A stretch of DNA of 64,000 nucleotides. It comes from Jatrophihabitans sp. Lineage in GTDB: Bacteria > Actinomycetota > Actinomycetes > Mycobacteriales > Jatrophihabitantaceae. How positions within the stretch are numbered: position 1 is the first letter of the stretch; the number at the start of each line of letters is the position of its first letter. Positions 18,657 through 33,109 of the stretch are shown piece by piece. Below the pieces are notes generated by a model, which was not told the DNA's origin, made no database searches, and saw only the letters and a list, made by a program, of their open reading frames with translations. The position numbers and the translations under genes were made by a program. Where the stretch lies: NCBI GenBank assembly GCA_036399055.1, contig DASWNX010000014.1, positions 18,535-82,534 on the forward strand, given 5' to 3'.

Positions 18657-19883
18657 CTAGCTCTCCTCGAGGACGGCGACGCCCGGCAGGGTCTTGCCTT
18701 CCAGGTACTCCAGGGAGGCGCCGCCGCCGGTGGAGATGTGGCTGAACCGGTTGACGTCGATGCCCAGCGCTCGGACCGCCGCGGCCGAGTCGCCGCCGCC
18801 GACCACCGTCAGCCCCTCGCACCCGGCGACCGCCTCGGCCACGCCCTTGGTGCCGGCCGCGAACGGCGACACCTCGAAGACCCCCATCGGGCCGTTCCAG
18901 AAGACCGTGCCGGCGCCGGACAGCGCCTCGGTGAACCGGGCCACCGAGTCCGGCCCGATGTCCAGGCCCTTGAGCCCGGCCGGGATCGCGTCGGCCGGCA
19001 CCGTCTGGGTGCTGGCGTCGTCGGAGATCTCGGCCGACACCACCACGTCGGTGGGCAGCACGATCTTGTCGCCGGCCTCGGCCAGCAACCGCTGGCAGGT
19101 CTGCACCTGGTCGGCCTCCAGCAGCGAGTCGCCGACTTCGTGGCCCTGCGCCTTGAGGAACGTGAAGCACATGCCGCCGCCGACCAGGAGCCGGTCCACC
19201 TTGGGCAGCAGCGAGGAGATGACGCCCAGCTTGTCCGACACCTTGGACCCGCCGAGCACCACGACGTAGGGCCGCCGCACCTCGCCGGCCTCGCCGGTCA
19301 ACCGGCGCAGCACGTCGAGCTCCTCGCGCACGAGCCCGCCGCAGTAATGCGGCAGCAGCCGCGCGACGTCATAGACCGAGGCGTGCGCGCGGTGCACCGC
19401 TCCGAAGGCGTCGTTGACGTAGGCGCCGCCGTCGTCCTCGCCGCCGGTCAGCTGGGCCAGCGCCTTGGCGAAGGCGGCACGCTCGGCCTCGTCCTTGGAG
19501 GTCTCGCCGGGGTTGAACCGGACGTTCTCCAGCAGCAGCAGGTGGCCGTCGGCCAGGCCGTCGGCCAGCAGCCGGGCGCTTTCGCCCACGGTGTCGAGCG
19601 CGAACTCCACCGGGGCGCCCAGCAAGGCCGCCAGCCGGTCGGCCACCGGGCGCAACGAGTACTTCTCCTCCGGCGCGCCCTTCGGCCGGCCCAGATGCGC
19701 CGCCACGATCACTCGGGCGCCGTGGTTGAGCAACTGCGCCAGCACCGGCAGCGACGCCCGGATCCGGCCGTCGTCGGTGACCACCGGGGGCTCGTCCTTG
19801 GACAGCGGCACGTTGAGGTCAGAACGCACCAGGACGCGCCGCCCGGCCACCCCGACCTTGATCAGATCGTCCACCGTGCGCAT
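18657..19883 (-). CDS. pgk: Phosphoglycerate kinase
   Basis: ATP-forming glycolytic kinase of 408 residues. It has the substrate-binding N-terminus [19 protein letters not shown], and the nucleotide-binding C-terminal domain with [12 protein letters not shown] and [11 protein letters not shown]. It lies between gap and tpiA on the minus strand. The 111-base gap to gap holds a three-copy tandem repeat. Confidence 0.97.
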   Translation of the reverse strand: MRTVDDLIKVGVAGRRVLVRSDLNVPLSKDEPPVVTDDGRIRASLPVLAQLLNHGARVIVAAHLGRPKGAPEEKYSLRPVADRLAALLGAPVEFALDTVGESARLLADGLADGHLLLLENVRFNPGETSKDEAERAAFAKALAQLTGGEDDGGAYVNDAFGAVHRAHASVYDVARLLPHYCGGLVREELDVLRRLTGEAGEVRRPYVVVLGGSKVSDKLGVISSLLPKVDRLLVGGGMCFTFLKAQGHEVGDSLLEADQVQTCQRLLAEAGDKIVLPTDVVVSAEISDDASTQTVPADAIPAGLKGLDIGPDSVARFTEALSGAGTVFWNGPMGVFEVSPFAAGTKGVAEAVAGCEGLTVVGGGDSAAAVRALGIDVNRFSHISTGGGASLEYLEGKTLPGVAVLEES

Positions 19884-19889
19884 ACAGAT

Positions 19890-19967
19890 CCACTCCAGGG
19901 TCTCGGTCGGCGGGCCGACTCCAAGGTCTCGGTCGGCGGGCCGACTCCAGGGTCTCGGTCGGCGAGC
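19890..19967. repeat. Three tandem 26-base repeats between gap and pgk
   Basis: Units at 19890-19915, 19916-19941 and 19942-19967 share the core GGTCTCGGTCGGCG and differ at only one to three positions. They occupy most of the intergenic space directly upstream of the pgk start. Confidence 0.8.
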
Positions 19968-19994
19968 CGTTGCCGGCTCCTGCCGGCTCGGGCG

Positions 19995-21026
<1,032 letters not shown>

Positions 21027-21186
21027 TCAGCGAAAAAATCAGGTCCGAGGTGCTGCTGGTCGTGCCTGGCCGCGACGCTGCTGACCGGCCCCCGCAGGGT
21101 CCGGGGTCAACTTTATCGGGTGCGTCGGCATGCGGTGTTACCAGGCTGATACCGGAGCGTGGCCGCGTGGGGCAGGCCGGCCGGTC

Positions 21187-22167
21187 TCAGGGCGCCAGCA
21201 TCTCCGGGGTCACCGCGGCCTCGGTGTTCGGGATGCCCTCGTCCTGGGCCCGCTTGTCGGCCATCGCCAGCAGCCGCCGGATCCTGCCCGCCACCGCGTC
21301 CTTGGTCATCGGCGGGTCCGACAGGCTGCCCAGCTCTTCCAGCGAGGCCTGCTTGTGCTCCAGGCGCAGCCGGCCGGCCTGCAGCAGGTGCTCGGGAGCG
21401 TCCGAGCCGAGGATGTGCATGGCGCGCTCGACCCTGGCGCCGGCGGCGACGGCAGCCCGCGCGGACCGGCGCAGGTTGGCGTCGTCGAAGTTGGCCAACC
21501 GGTTCGCGGTGGCTCGCACCTCCCGGCGCATCCGGCGCTCTTCCCAGGCCATCACCGAGTCGTGGGCGCCCAGCCTGGTGAGCAGCGCGCCGATGGCGTC
21601 ACCGTCGCGGACCACCACCCGGTCGGCCCCGCGGACCTCGCGGGCCTTGGCCAGGATGCCGAGCCGCCGGCCGGCGCCGACCAGGGCCAGGGCCGCCTCG
21701 TTGGTGGGGCAGGTGATCTCCAGGGCGCCGGCCCGGCCCGGCTCGGTGAGCGAGCCGTGCGCCAGGAAGGCGCCCCGCCAGGCCGCCTCGGCCTCGGACA
21801 GGGTGCCGGCCACCACCTGGGTGGGCAGGCCCCGGACCGGTCGGCCGCGCAGGTCCACCAGCCCGGCTTGACGGGCCAGCCCCTCGCCGTCCTTGCTCAC
21901 CCGGACCAGGTAACGGGTGCCCTTGCGCAGGCTGCCGCCGGTGACGACCTGGATCTCGGCGGTGTGCCCGTAGACCTCGGCGATCTCCTTGCGCAGCCGG
22001 CGGGCCACTGAGCCGGTGTCGAGCTCTGCCTCGACGATGATGTGCCCGGCGACCAGGTGCAGCGCCCCGGCGAACCGCAGCATGGTCGCGATCTCCGCGC
22101 GACGGGCCGATGCCCTGGTGATGGTCACTCGGCTGAGCTCGTCCTTGACAGCAGCCGTCATCGCCAT
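21187..22167 (-). CDS. whiA: Sporulation/division transcription regulator WhiA
   Basis: Conserved Gram-positive DNA-binding protein needed for sporulation septation in Streptomyces and for division elsewhere. It joins a degenerate LAGLIDADG homing-endonuclease domain (including [18 protein letters not shown]) to a C-terminal helix-turn-helix ([25 protein letters not shown]). The open frame runs to 22266, but ATG 22167 matches the conserved start, has GGAGTG upstream and shares a base with the yvcK stop. It is cotranscribed with rapZ and yvcK. Confidence 0.96.
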   Translation of the reverse strand: MAMTAAVKDELSRVTITRASARRAEIATMLRFAGALHLVAGHIIVEAELDTGSVARRLRKEIAEVYGHTAEIQVVTGGSLRKGTRYLVRVSKDGEGLARQAGLVDLRGRPVRGLPTQVVAGTLSEAEAAWRGAFLAHGSLTEPGRAGALEITCPTNEAALALVGAGRRLGILAKAREVRGADRVVVRDGDAIGALLTRLGAHDSVMAWEERRMRREVRATANRLANFDDANLRRSARAAVAAGARVERAMHILGSDAPEHLLQAGRLRLEHKQASLEELGSLSDPPMTKDAVAGRIRRLLAMADKRAQDEGIPNTEAAVTPEMLAP

Positions 22168-23240
22168 CAGAGCACTCCTTCGTCCGTCGGGCCGCGGTGG
22201 AACCCACCGTCGCTTTTCGTGCGCCCCAGTCCGGCGGCCTCGGCCACGGCGAGACTGAGCTTGCACGGATCATGCCTTGCCCCGGACTCGGCCAGCGCGA
22301 TGGGCGCCAGCACCAGCCGGGCGCCGATCCCCTCGGCGTAGCTTTGCAGGCTCGGCCCGTCCAGCACCGCGTCCCGGTCGGCGATCACCACGTCGACCCC
22401 GAGCTGCGGGCAGTGCTCGTGCAGCACCCGCAGATGCTCCTCCGGGGAGAACCCGTCGGTCTCGCCGACCTGCGGCTCAAGGTTGAGCACCGTGATCATC
22501 AGCGCGTCGGTGGTGGTCAGCGCCGCGGCCAGCTCTGGCACCAGCAGGTGCGGTATCACGCTGGTGAACCACGAGCCCGGGCCGAGGATCACCGCGTCGG
22601 CTCGCAGAATGGCCTGGACCGCTTCGGGGCAGGCCGGGGCGTCCTCGGGAATCAACCGCACCGAGGTGACCCGGCCGGACGTGGCCGCGATCGCCGACTG
22701 GCCGCGGATCCGGCGGAACTGCACCGGGTCGTCGGGGTCCACGCTGGCGACGTCGGCCATCAGATCCAGGGGCCGCGCCGACATCGGCAACACCCGGCCG
22801 CGGGCGCCGACCAGCTCGGCGACGGCGTCCAGGGCGGTCACGGCGTCATCGTGCAGCTCCATCAGGCCGGTCAGCAAGAGGTTGCCGATCGGATGCCCGG
22901 CCAGCGCGCCCGCGCCGCCCATCCGGTGTTGCAGCACCGTCGACCAGGCCAGCCCGGCAGAGCTCTCAGCGCGGTCGGAATGACCGGCGAGCCGGCCGGT
23001 CGCCAGCGCCGACAGCGCCATCCGCAGGTCGCCGGGCGGCAGCAGCCCCAACTCGCGCCGGATCCGGCCCGAGGAGCCGCCGTCGTCGGCGACGGTCACC
23101 ACCGCGGTGATGTCGACGTCGAGCAGCCGCAGCGCCGACAGCGAGGCGTGCAGGCCGTGGCCGCCGCCGAGCGCCACGACCCTGGGTCGCCTGGCGGGCG
23201 CCGCCGGCTGGCTCGACGCGTCCGGTGCCGGGGCGGCCAC
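22167..23240 (-). CDS. yvcK: YvcK/CofD-family protein (GluM-like)
   Basis: A CofD-like protein required for gluconeogenic growth and cell shape in Bacillus and linked to peptidoglycan control in mycobacteria (CuvA). It shows the nucleotide-sugar motif [14 protein letters not shown] and [16 protein letters not shown] near the N-terminus, then [10 protein letters not shown]. The start is GTG 23240, sharing its G with the TAG stop of rapZ. The first 20 residues are a low-complexity Ala/Pro leader. Confidence 0.94.
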   Translation of the reverse strand: MAAPAPDASSQPAAPARRPRVVALGGGHGLHASLSALRLLDVDITAVVTVADDGGSSGRIRRELGLLPPGDLRMALSALATGRLAGHSDRAESSAGLAWSTVLQHRMGGAGALAGHPIGNLLLTGLMELHDDAVTALDAVAELVGARGRVLPMSARPLDLMADVASVDPDDPVQFRRIRGQSAIAATSGRVTSVRLIPEDAPACPEAVQAILRADAVILGPGSWFTSVIPHLLVPELAAALTTTDALMITVLNLEPQVGETDGFSPEEHLRVLHEHCPQLGVDVVIADRDAVLDGPSLQSYAEGIGARLVLAPIALAESGARHDPCKLSLAVAEAAGLGRTKSDGGFHRGPTDEGVL

Positions 23241-24127
23241 TATTCCCGGCCCAGGTCCCGGTGCACCGCGGTCGCCCGGATGCCCAGGCCGACCAGGCGG
23301 CGCACCAGCTCGCGGCTCATCGCGACCGAGCGGTGCTTGCCGCCGGTGCAGCCGACCGCCAGCGTGAGGTAGTGCTTGCCCTCCCGGCGGTAGCCGGCGC
23401 CGATCAGCTGCAGGATCGGGATGTACATGTCCAGGAACTCCAGGGCCGACTGCTGGCTGAGCACGTAGTCGGCGACCTCCGGGGCTTCGCCGGTCAACTG
23501 CCGAAGCTCCGGTATCCAGTACGGGTTGGGCAGGAACCGCACGTCGACCACCAGGTCGGCGTCGGCGGGAAGCCCGTACTTGAAGCCGAAGGAGACCACC
23601 GTCGCCTTCAGCTCGGGCAGGTCCATGCCGCCGACGGCGAAGGCCTGCTCGATCGCCTGCCGCAGCTGGGGAACCGAGCGCTCAGAGGTGTCGAGCACCA
23701 GGTCGGCGATGTCGCGCAACGGTTCCAGGATCGAGCGCTCGGCGATGATGCCGTCGGACAACCGCCCGTCACCCTGCAGCGGATGGGCCCGGCGCACGCT
23801 CTCGAACCGGCGGATCAGCACGTTGTCGTTGGCTTCGAGGAACAGGATCTGCGGTTGCAGCTCACGCCGTTCGAGCTCGGCGATGACACCGGTCAGGTCG
23901 GTGGAGAAGGCCCGGCTGCGCACGTCCATCACGACGGCGAGCCGGGTGACCGCCCCCTGGCTGCGGCTGCCCAGGTCGACCATGGTGGCGACCAGTTCCG
24001 GCGGCAGGTTGTCCACCACGAAGAACCCGAGGTCTTCCAGGCACTTGGCGGCAGTGCTGCGACCGGCGCCGGACAGGCCGGTGACGATCACCGTCTGGAG
24101 TGCGCCGCGCTCTGCGCTGGCCATCAA
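23240..24127 (-). CDS. rapZ: RNase adapter / nucleotide-binding protein RapZ
   Basis: P-loop ATPase/GTPase of the RapZ (YvcJ) family; in E. coli RapZ binds small RNAs and directs RNase E, while its role in actinobacteria is unclear. The 295 residues carry Walker A GLSGAGRS (about 17-24), the FFVVDNLPPEL motif and the C-terminal domain with VGCTGGKHRSVAMSREL. It is the first gene of rapZ-yvcK-whiA and starts about 100 bases after the uvrC stop. Confidence 0.95.
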   Translation of the reverse strand: MMASAERGALQTVIVTGLSGAGRSTAAKCLEDLGFFVVDNLPPELVATMVDLGSRSQGAVTRLAVVMDVRSRAFSTDLTGVIAELERRELQPQILFLEANDNVLIRRFESVRRAHPLQGDGRLSDGIIAERSILEPLRDIADLVLDTSERSVPQLRQAIEQAFAVGGMDLPELKATVVSFGFKYGLPADADLVVDVRFLPNPYWIPELRQLTGEAPEVADYVLSQQSALEFLDMYIPILQLIGAGYRREGKHYLTLAVGCTGGKHRSVAMSRELVRRLVGLGIRATAVHRDLGRE

Positions 24128-24228
24128 AGGACTCCTTCGGTTGCGGTCGATCTTGGGTTCGGGCTGCGTGGCTCATCGATGCGCCGCTTCGGTCACAAGG
24201 CATCTTGCGCGGTCTGCGGTTGATTGCG

Positions 24229-26184
24229 CTAGTTGAGCACCTCACCGGTCGCCATGTTGACCGCAGGCTCCCGGTCGGCCGCATTGGCCGCCAGCGCCTC
24301 GGTCACCCGCTGGGCCAGCTCGGGCCCGAAGCCGGGCACCTGCGCGACCTCCTCGACGGAGGCCGCGCGCAGTTGCCGCAGCGATCCGAACCGGGTCAGC
24401 AGCGCCTTGCGGCGGGCCGGGCCGAGCCCCGCGATGCCGATCAGCTCCGACTCGGTCATCGACTTGGACCGCTTCTGCCGATGGAAGGTGATCGCGAACC
24501 GGTGCGCCTCGTCCCGGACCCGTTGCAGCAGGTACAGCGCCTCAGAGGCCCGGGGCAGGATCACCGGGAAGTCCTCGTCCGGAACCCAGACCTCCTCCAG
24601 CCGCTTGGCCAGGCCCACCAGCGTCACGTCGGTGATGCCCAGCTCGGCCAGGGAGTTCTGCGCGGCCGCCACCTGCGGGGCGCCGCCGTCGACCACCACC
24701 AGGTTCGGCGGATAGGCGAACCGCTTGACCGGCTTGGCCTCGGCCCCGCTCTGCCAGTCGGGGGCCGCCGCCAACTCGGCGGCCTGCTCCTGCAGTTGGC
24801 GGGCGAACCGGCGCCGGATCACCTCGGCGATCCAGTCGGTGTCACCGCCGCTGCTCTGCATGGTGAAGCGCCGGTACTCGCTCTTTCGGGCCAGGCCGTC
24901 CTCGAACACCACCATGCTGGCCACCACGTTGGTGCCCTGCACGTGGCTGATGTCGAAGCACTCGATGCGCAGCGGGGCATCGGGCATGCCGAGCGCTTCC
25001 TGCAGCTCGGCCAGCGCCTGCGAGCGGGCGGTCAGGTCGCTGGCCCGGCGCAGCTTGTACTGCAGGAACGCCTGTTGGGCGTTGCGCTCCACGGTCTGCA
25101 TCAGAGCCCGCTTGTCACCGCGTTGAGGCACCCGCAGCGACACCCGGCTGCCCCGCCGCTCGCTGAGCAGCTCGGTCAGCGCCTCGTGGTCTTCGGGCAG
25201 CTCGGGCACCAGCACCTCGCGCGGGACGACGGCGTCCTCCTGGCCGTAGAACTGCAGGGCGAACTGCTCCACCAGCTCGCCGACGGAGGACTCGTCGTTG
25301 AGCCCGGCGGTGGAGTCGACCACCCAGCCCCGCTGCCCCCGCACCCGGCCGCCTCGGACGTGGAAGACCTGGACGGCCGCGGACAGCTCGTCGGTGGCGA
25401 AGGCCACGACATCGGCGTCGGTGCCGTCGGTCAGCACCACCGCCTGCTTCTCCATGGACCGGCGCAGCGCGCCGAGGTCATCGCGCAGCCGGGCCGCCCG
25501 CTCGAACTCCAGGTTGTCGCTGGCCTCGGCCATCTGGCGCTCCAGCCGGCGGATCATGCTGTCGGTCTTGCCGGCCATGAAGTCGCAGAAGTCCTCGACG
25601 ATGGCGCGGTGCTCGGCGGCGCTGACCCGCCCCACGCACGGCGCGCTGCACTTGCCGATGTAGCCGAGCAGGCAGGGCCGTCCGATCTGACCGGCCCGTT
25701 TGAACACCCCGTTGGAACAGGTGCGGGCCGGGAACACCCGCAGCAGCAGGTCGAGGGTCTCGCGGATCGCCCAGGCGTGGGCGTACGGGCCGAAGTACCG
25801 GACGCCGGCCTTCTTCGGACCGCGCATCACCTGCAGCCGCGGGTACTCCTCGTTGAGGGTGACTGCCAGCGACGGGTAGGACTTGTCATCGCGGTAGCGG
25901 ACGTTGAACCGCGGATCGAACTCCTTGATCCAGTTGTACTCCAGCTGCAGCGCCTCGACCTCGGTGGTGACGATGGTCCACTCGACGCTGGCGGCCGTGG
26001 TGACCATCTGCCTGGTGCGCGGGTGCAGGGCGCTGATGTCGGCGAAGTAGGAGTTCAGCCGGGACCGCAGGCTCTTGGCCTTGCCGACGTAGATGACCCG
26101 GCCCGTGGCGTCCCGAAACCGGTACACGCCGGGCTCGACCGGGATCGAGCCCGTAGCCGGGCGGTATGAGGACGGGTCAGCCAC
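24229..26184 (-). CDS. uvrC: Excinuclease ABC subunit C
   Basis: Nuclease of nucleotide excision repair that makes both incisions around a lesion. The 651 residues hold an N-terminal GIY-YIG domain ([21 protein letters not shown]), a Cys-rich region ([24 protein letters not shown]-like), a UVR motif, an RNase H-like domain ([24 protein letters not shown]) and C-terminal helix-hairpin-helix motifs. The GTG start has TAGGCT six bases upstream. It follows uvrA by 54 bases. Confidence 0.97.
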   Translation of the reverse strand: MADPSSYRPATGSIPVEPGVYRFRDATGRVIYVGKAKSLRSRLNSYFADISALHPRTRQMVTTAASVEWTIVTTEVEALQLEYNWIKEFDPRFNVRYRDDKSYPSLAVTLNEEYPRLQVMRGPKKAGVRYFGPYAHAWAIRETLDLLLRVFPARTCSNGVFKRAGQIGRPCLLGYIGKCSAPCVGRVSAAEHRAIVEDFCDFMAGKTDSMIRRLERQMAEASDNLEFERAARLRDDLGALRRSMEKQAVVLTDGTDADVVAFATDELSAAVQVFHVRGGRVRGQRGWVVDSTAGLNDESSVGELVEQFALQFYGQEDAVVPREVLVPELPEDHEALTELLSERRGSRVSLRVPQRGDKRALMQTVERNAQQAFLQYKLRRASDLTARSQALAELQEALGMPDAPLRIECFDISHVQGTNVVASMVVFEDGLARKSEYRRFTMQSSGGDTDWIAEVIRRRFARQLQEQAAELAAAPDWQSGAEAKPVKRFAYPPNLVVVDGGAPQVAAAQNSLAELGITDVTLVGLAKRLEEVWVPDEDFPVILPRASEALYLLQRVRDEAHRFAITFHRQKRSKSMTESELIGIAGLGPARRKALLTRFGSLRQLRAASVEEVAQVPGFGPELAQRVTEALAANAADREPAVNMATGEVLN

Positions 26185-26190
26185 GGGTAG

Positions 26191-26196
26191 AGCCTA
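26191..26196 (-). promoter_or_regulatory. -10 box TAGGCT, leaderless promoter candidate for uvrC
   Basis: On the minus strand TAGGCT ends six bases before the GTG of uvrC at 26184, inside the short gap after uvrA. It suggests that uvrC can also be transcribed alone. Confidence 0.45.
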
Positions 26197-26238
26197 GGTC
26201 GCTGGAAAGGGAATGGTTCTCAGGAAAGCCGATGGCGC

Positions 26239-29547
<3,309 letters not shown>

Positions 29548-29641
29548 AGTCTTCTTTCTGGTCCAGCAGGCGGTCTGGGAAGGGCTTTGTTGCTAGAAGC
29601 TCGGCCGTCACCAACCACGAAGGTGCGCGGCGTGCATTGAA

Positions 29642-29664
29642 AGAGTAATCGCGGGCTACGACAA
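29642..29664 (-). promoter_or_regulatory. PafBC (RecA-NDp type) promoter candidate upstream of uvrA
   Basis: The minus strand reads TTGTCG, 11 bases, then TACTCT. This matches the actinobacterial damage promoter recognised with PafBC (TTGTCR upstream of a TAnnnT -10 box with 11 bases between). The leader to the uvrA start at 29547 would be about 90 bases. I saw no LexA-type palindrome in the same gap. Confidence 0.5.
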
Positions 29665-29685
29665 CGCGCCGCGCTGGTGCTGCCG

Positions 29686-30363
29686 CTAGGTCAGCTGCCA
29701 GTCCACCGGCTGGCCGCCCCGCTTGACCAGCAGCTCGTTGGCGCGGCTGAACGGGCGGGAGCCGAAGAACCCGCCGCTGGCCGACAGCGGGCTCGGATGC
29801 ACCGACTTCAGGCAGTCGGCGTCGGACAGCAGCGGCTCCAGCGACTGCGCCTGCCGGCCCCAGAGAATGGCCACCAGCGGCTGGTCCCGGGCTGCCAGGG
29901 CCCGCACTGCCTGGTCGGTGACCCGCTCCCAGCCCTTGCCGGCGTGCGAGCCGGACTTGCCCGGCTGCACGGTGAGCACCCGGTTGAGCAGCAGCACCCC
30001 CTGCTTGGTCCACGGCGTCAGGTCGCCGTTGGACGGGATCGGCACGCCCAGGTCCTCATGCAGCTCGCGGTAGATGTTCTGCAGTGACCGCGGCACCGGC
30101 CGGACATCCGGGGCGACGGAGAACGACAGGCCGACCGGGTGCCCGGGCGTGGGGTACGGGTCCTGGCCCACGATCAGCACCCGCACGTCCTCGAAGGGCT
30201 GGCTGAACGCCCGCAGGACGTGCTCGCCGGCCGGCAGGTAGGACCGTCCGGCGGCGAGCTCGGCCCGCAGGAAGTCCCCCATCGCCCGAACCTCGGCGGC
30301 CACCGGCTGCAGGGCCTTGGCCCATCCCGTCTCGACGATCTCTTCCAGGGGGCGCACAGACAT
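29686..30363 (-). CDS. ung: Uracil-DNA glycosylase, family 1
   Basis: Base-excision repair enzyme removing uracil from DNA. It shows the water-activating loop [17 protein letters not shown] (catalytic aspartate near residue 68), [16 protein letters not shown] and the minor-groove loop [18 protein letters not shown]. The frame is open to 30732, but ATG 30363 starts the conserved protein (225 residues) and has TACGGT seven bases upstream. It lies upstream of uvrA on the same strand and is divergent from the DUF4032 gene with only 48 bases between. Confidence 0.96.
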   Translation of the reverse strand: MSVRPLEEIVETGWAKALQPVAAEVRAMGDFLRAELAAGRSYLPAGEHVLRAFSQPFEDVRVLIVGQDPYPTPGHPVGLSFSVAPDVRPVPRSLQNIYRELHEDLGVPIPSNGDLTPWTKQGVLLLNRVLTVQPGKSGSHAGKGWERVTDQAVRALAARDQPLVAILWGRQAQSLEPLLSDADCLKSVHPSPLSASGGFFGSRPFSRANELLVKRGGQPVDWQLT

Positions 30364-30370
30364 GACTGAC

Positions 30371-30376
30371 ACCGTA
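30371..30376 (-). promoter_or_regulatory. -10 box TACGGT, leaderless promoter candidate for ung
   Basis: TACGGT on the minus strand ends seven bases before the ung ATG (30363). Together with the plus-strand box at 30396 it makes a compact divergent promoter pair. Confidence 0.45.
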
Positions 30377-30395
30377 GCGCCCGGCGATCCGGCAC

Positions 30396-30401
30396 TACGC
30401 T
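30396..30401 (+). promoter_or_regulatory. -10 box TACGCT upstream of the DUF4032 gene
   Basis: TACGCT (TAnnnT) ends ten bases before the ATG at 30412, giving a leader of only a few bases. The same CGGCACTACnCTTGA context recurs before hrpA at about 38250-38264. Confidence 0.4.
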
Positions 30402-30411
30402 TGAAACTGTC

Positions 30412-31668
30412 ATGGGCAACTACACGATCATCACGCTCGGGGCCGCCACCGAGCTTCTCGATCTGCCCTTCGACAAGCCGCTGGAGGAGTGGAACGACCC
30501 CCGCCTGGTGCAGGTCCCGCGCGGGATCTCCCGGCACGTGGTGCGCTTCATCCGGGCCCACAACCAGATCTTCGCGATCAAGGAGGCCACCGAGCGCTAC
30601 GTGACGCGCGAGCACCACCTGCTGCGCGCCCTGGCCGAGTCCTCGGTGCCGGTGGTCGACGCCTTCGGCACCGTGCTCGACCGCGGCGACCACGAGGGCC
30701 ATCACCTGGACGGCCTGCTGATCACCAGGCACCTGCCCTACTCGCTGCCCTACCGGTCGCTGTTCACCGAGCGGTCGCTGCCCGACCTGCGCTCACGGCT
30801 GCTGGACGCCCTGGCCCAGCTGTTCGTCCGGTTGCACCTGACCGGTTTCTTCTGGGGCGACTGCTCGCTGTCGAACACGCTGTTCCGGCGCGACGCCGGG
30901 GCGCTGGCGGCCTACCTGGTGGACGCCGAGACCGGTGAGATGCACCCGCAGCTCTCGCGCGGCCAGCGGATGCACGACCTGTCCATCGCCACCGAGAACA
31001 TCGCCGGCGAGCTGATGGACCTGCAGGCCGGCGGTTACCTCTCCCTTGACGACGACCCGATCGAGACGGCCCAGGGCCTGCAGCCGCGCTATGACCAGCT
31101 GTGGGCCGAGCTGACCGACGACGAGATCTACCCCACCACCGAGAGCTACCGCATCGAGGAACGGGTTCGGCGGCTGAACTCGCTGGGCTTCGACGTCTCC
31201 GAGATCGGCATCCGGACCGAGGACGCCGGCCGCAAGCTGCGCTTCGAGACCCACATCGTGGAGCCCGGCCATCACCAGCGCCGGGTGTACGCCCTCACCG
31301 GGCTGCGGGTGCAGGAGAATCAGGCACGCCAGATCCTGTCCGACCTCGCCCGGTTCCGCGCGAAGTGGATCGAGGGCGTCGAGCACGACATCCCCGAGGA
31401 CCTGGCGGCGCGGCGGTGGCTGGATGAGAAGTTCTACGGGGTTCTGTCCATGGTGCCGCCCCAGCTGCGTCGCAAGCTGCCCGACGCGGAGCTGTTCTAC
31501 GAGATCGCCGAGCACCGGTGGTTGATGTCAGAGCGGCTGGGCCGCGACGTGGGCCGGCAGGCGGCAGTGGAGGATTACGTCAAGACCGTGCTGTCCAAGC
31601 TGCCGGACGCCTCCGTGCAGGTGCTGACAGACCCCATTACTGAGGAGCTCCCGGTGATCCGAGAATGA
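30412..31668 (+). CDS. DUF4032 domain protein (kinase-like fold)
   Basis: A 418-residue conserved actinobacterial protein. The N-terminal half resembles an aminoglycoside/lipopolysaccharide kinase fold: [19 protein letters not shown] corresponds to the lysine and C-helix region and [17 protein letters not shown] plus YLVDAETGE to the catalytic and metal loops. The C-terminal half is the DUF4032 domain. Its substrate is unknown. The stop overlaps the ATG of the following metallo-hydrolase gene by four bases, so the two are coupled. Confidence 0.88.
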   Translation: MGNYTIITLGAATELLDLPFDKPLEEWNDPRLVQVPRGISRHVVRFIRAHNQIFAIKEATERYVTREHHLLRALAESSVPVVDAFGTVLDRGDHEGHHLDGLLITRHLPYSLPYRSLFTERSLPDLRSRLLDALAQLFVRLHLTGFFWGDCSLSNTLFRRDAGALAAYLVDAETGEMHPQLSRGQRMHDLSIATENIAGELMDLQAGGYLSLDDDPIETAQGLQPRYDQLWAELTDDEIYPTTESYRIEERVRRLNSLGFDVSEIGIRTEDAGRKLRFETHIVEPGHHQRRVYALTGLRVQENQARQILSDLARFRAKWIEGVEHDIPEDLAARRWLDEKFYGVLSMVPPQLRRKLPDAELFYEIAEHRWLMSERLGRDVGRQAAVEDYVKTVLSKLPDASVQVLTDPITEELPVIRE

Positions 31669-32324
31669 CGTACACGGGCGAGGTGAGCGTGGGCGGCCCG
31701 ATGGACACCCGCGAGCTGGCCGGGCTGAGCATCACCAAGCTCGCGGTCGGCCCGATGTCGAACAACGCCTACCTGCTGCGGTGCCAGGCCAGCGGCCAGG
31801 CGCTGCTGATCGACGCCGCGAACGAGGCCGACCGGCTGCTGGAGCTTGTCCGGCTCGGCGGCGAGACCGCCGCGACGGTGCTGACCACCCACCAGCACGC
31901 CGACCACTGGCAGGCGCTGGCCGCCGTGGTGGCCCAGACCGGCGCCCGGACGATGGCCAGCGTCGAGGACGCCGGAGGCATCCCGGTGCCGACCGAGCGG
32001 CGGCTGGAGCACGGTGACGCGGTGCACGTCGGCGACGCCGAGCTGCGGGTGATCGTGCTGCGCGGGCACACACCCGGCTCGGTGGCGCTGCACTACCGCG
32101 ACCCGGACGGCTCGTCGCACCTGTTCACCGGCGACTCGCTGTTTCCGGGCGGGCCCGGCCGGACGGCTTCGCCTGCGGACTTCACGTCGCTGATGGACGA
32201 CCTGGAGCGGCGGGTCTTCGACGTCTACGACGATGACACCTGGTTCTATCCCGGCCACGGCAACGACTCGACGTTAGGCGCCGAGCGCCCGCAGCTGTCC
32301 GAGTGGCGAGCCCGCGGCTGGTAG
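31665..32324 (+). CDS. MBL-fold metallo-hydrolase (glyoxalase II-like)
   Basis: A 219-residue metallo-beta-lactamase-fold hydrolase. Metal ligands are visible in THQHADHW (H76, H78, D80, H81), HTPGS, GDSLF and YPGHG. This pattern fits hydroxyacylglutathione-hydrolase-like enzymes acting on thioesters; actinobacteria use mycothiol rather than glutathione, so a mycothiol adduct is a plausible substrate (inference). ATG 31665 overlaps the DUF4032 stop; ATG 31701 is a shorter alternative. Confidence 0.88.
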   Translation: MTYTGEVSVGGPMDTRELAGLSITKLAVGPMSNNAYLLRCQASGQALLIDAANEADRLLELVRLGGETAATVLTTHQHADHWQALAAVVAQTGARTMASVEDAGGIPVPTERRLEHGDAVHVGDAELRVIVLRGHTPGSVALHYRDPDGSSHLFTGDSLFPGGPGRTASPADFTSLMDDLERRVFDVYDDDTWFYPGHGNDSTLGAERPQLSEWRARGW

Positions 32325-32353
32325 GTCGTGGCAGGGTCGGCGCTGGCTGACGT

Positions 32354-32403
32354 CGAGCGTCATGCTCACGCCTCGCCCTGACGACCGCTGAGCATGACGC
32401 TCG
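32354..32403. repeat. Palindromic repeat, copy 1 (upstream of terB-like gene)
   Basis: Perfect inverted repeat with 15-base arms, GAGCGTCATGCTCA plus a closing C-G pair, around a 20-base loop. A near-identical copy lies at 33000-33047 on the other side of the TerB gene. It may be a terminator for the MBL gene or a REP-like element. Confidence 0.85.
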
Positions 32404-32529
32404 CCCGCCTGTAGGCCAGGCGAGCGTGGTCCAAGCACGGGAACCTACGCGGGCGCCGCTCGTTGGGCCAGGTGAGAACAGTCGCGTCGCCGCCGCGCGT
32501 GGCTCCGAATGATGCGAGGAGACCGACGT

Positions 32530-32985
32530 ATGGCTATCTGGAATCAGCTGCGGCAGTCCGCTCAGGGGATGCAGGAACAGCTCACCGCCAAGAAGAACGA
32601 CCTGAAGAGCGGCGCCTTCCGCGACGCGAGCATGGCCATGTGCGCGCTGGTCGCGGCCGCGGACGGAACGATCGACGCCGAGGAGCGGCGTCGGGTCGCC
32701 GGGCTGATCACGACGAACGACGCCCTGTCCAACTTCGCCGCCGACGATTTGCGCGCCAAGTTCGACGGCTACGCCAACAAGCTCAGCGCGGACTTCGACT
32801 TCGGCAAGGTGGCGGTCATCCAGGAGATCGGCAAGGTGAAGAAGAAGCCGAACGAGGCCCGCGCGGTGATCCAGATCGGCATCATCATCGGTGGCGCCGA
32901 CGGCAACTTCGACGACGACGAGAAGAAGGTCGTCCGCGAGGCGTGCTTCGCGCTCGGCATCGCTCCCGCCGAATTCGACTTATAG
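32530..32985 (+). CDS. TerB-family (tellurite-resistance-like) protein
   Basis: A 151-residue cytoplasmic protein with the TerB fold: an all-helical repeat with two acidic loops, AAADGTIDAEERRRVAGLI and GADGNFDDDEKKVVREACFALGI, that look like paired metal-binding sites. TerB proteins bind calcium in Klebsiella and occur in tellurite, phage and stress loci. ATG 32530 has AGGAG nine bases upstream and is preferred over 32509. The gene stands alone between two copies of one palindrome, with no other ter genes in view. Confidence 0.88.
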   Translation: MAIWNQLRQSAQGMQEQLTAKKNDLKSGAFRDASMAMCALVAAADGTIDAEERRRVAGLITTNDALSNFAADDLRAKFDGYANKLSADFDFGKVAVIQEIGKVKKKPNEARAVIQIGIIIGGADGNFDDDEKKVVREACFALGIAPAEFDL

Positions 32986-32999
32986 CCCGCGTAGACGTC

Positions 33000-33047
33000 G
33001 AGCGTCATGCTCACGCGTCGCTCCGACGACCGCTGAGCATGACGCTC
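33000..33047. repeat. Palindromic repeat, copy 2 (downstream of terB-like gene)
   Basis: The same 14-base arms (GAGCGTCATGCTCA and its complement) and a 20-base loop that differs from copy 1 at only a few positions. It starts about 15 bases after the TerB stop. Low-complexity CGCTCACC runs follow up to about 33090. Confidence 0.85.
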
Positions 33048-33109
33048 ACCCGCTCACCCGCTCGTCACCGCTCACCCGCTCACCGCTCGCGGCCCCTGGC
33101 CGGGCCGGG

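Noticed and set aside
29548-29685. LexA box upstream of uvrA
   Set aside because: No TCGAAC-N4-GTTCGA-like palindrome is present by eye in this gap; the PafBC-type pattern explains it better.
32530-32985. Tellurite resistance operon
   Set aside because: Only a TerB-domain protein is present; terA, terC, terD, terE and terZ are absent, so resistance cannot be claimed.
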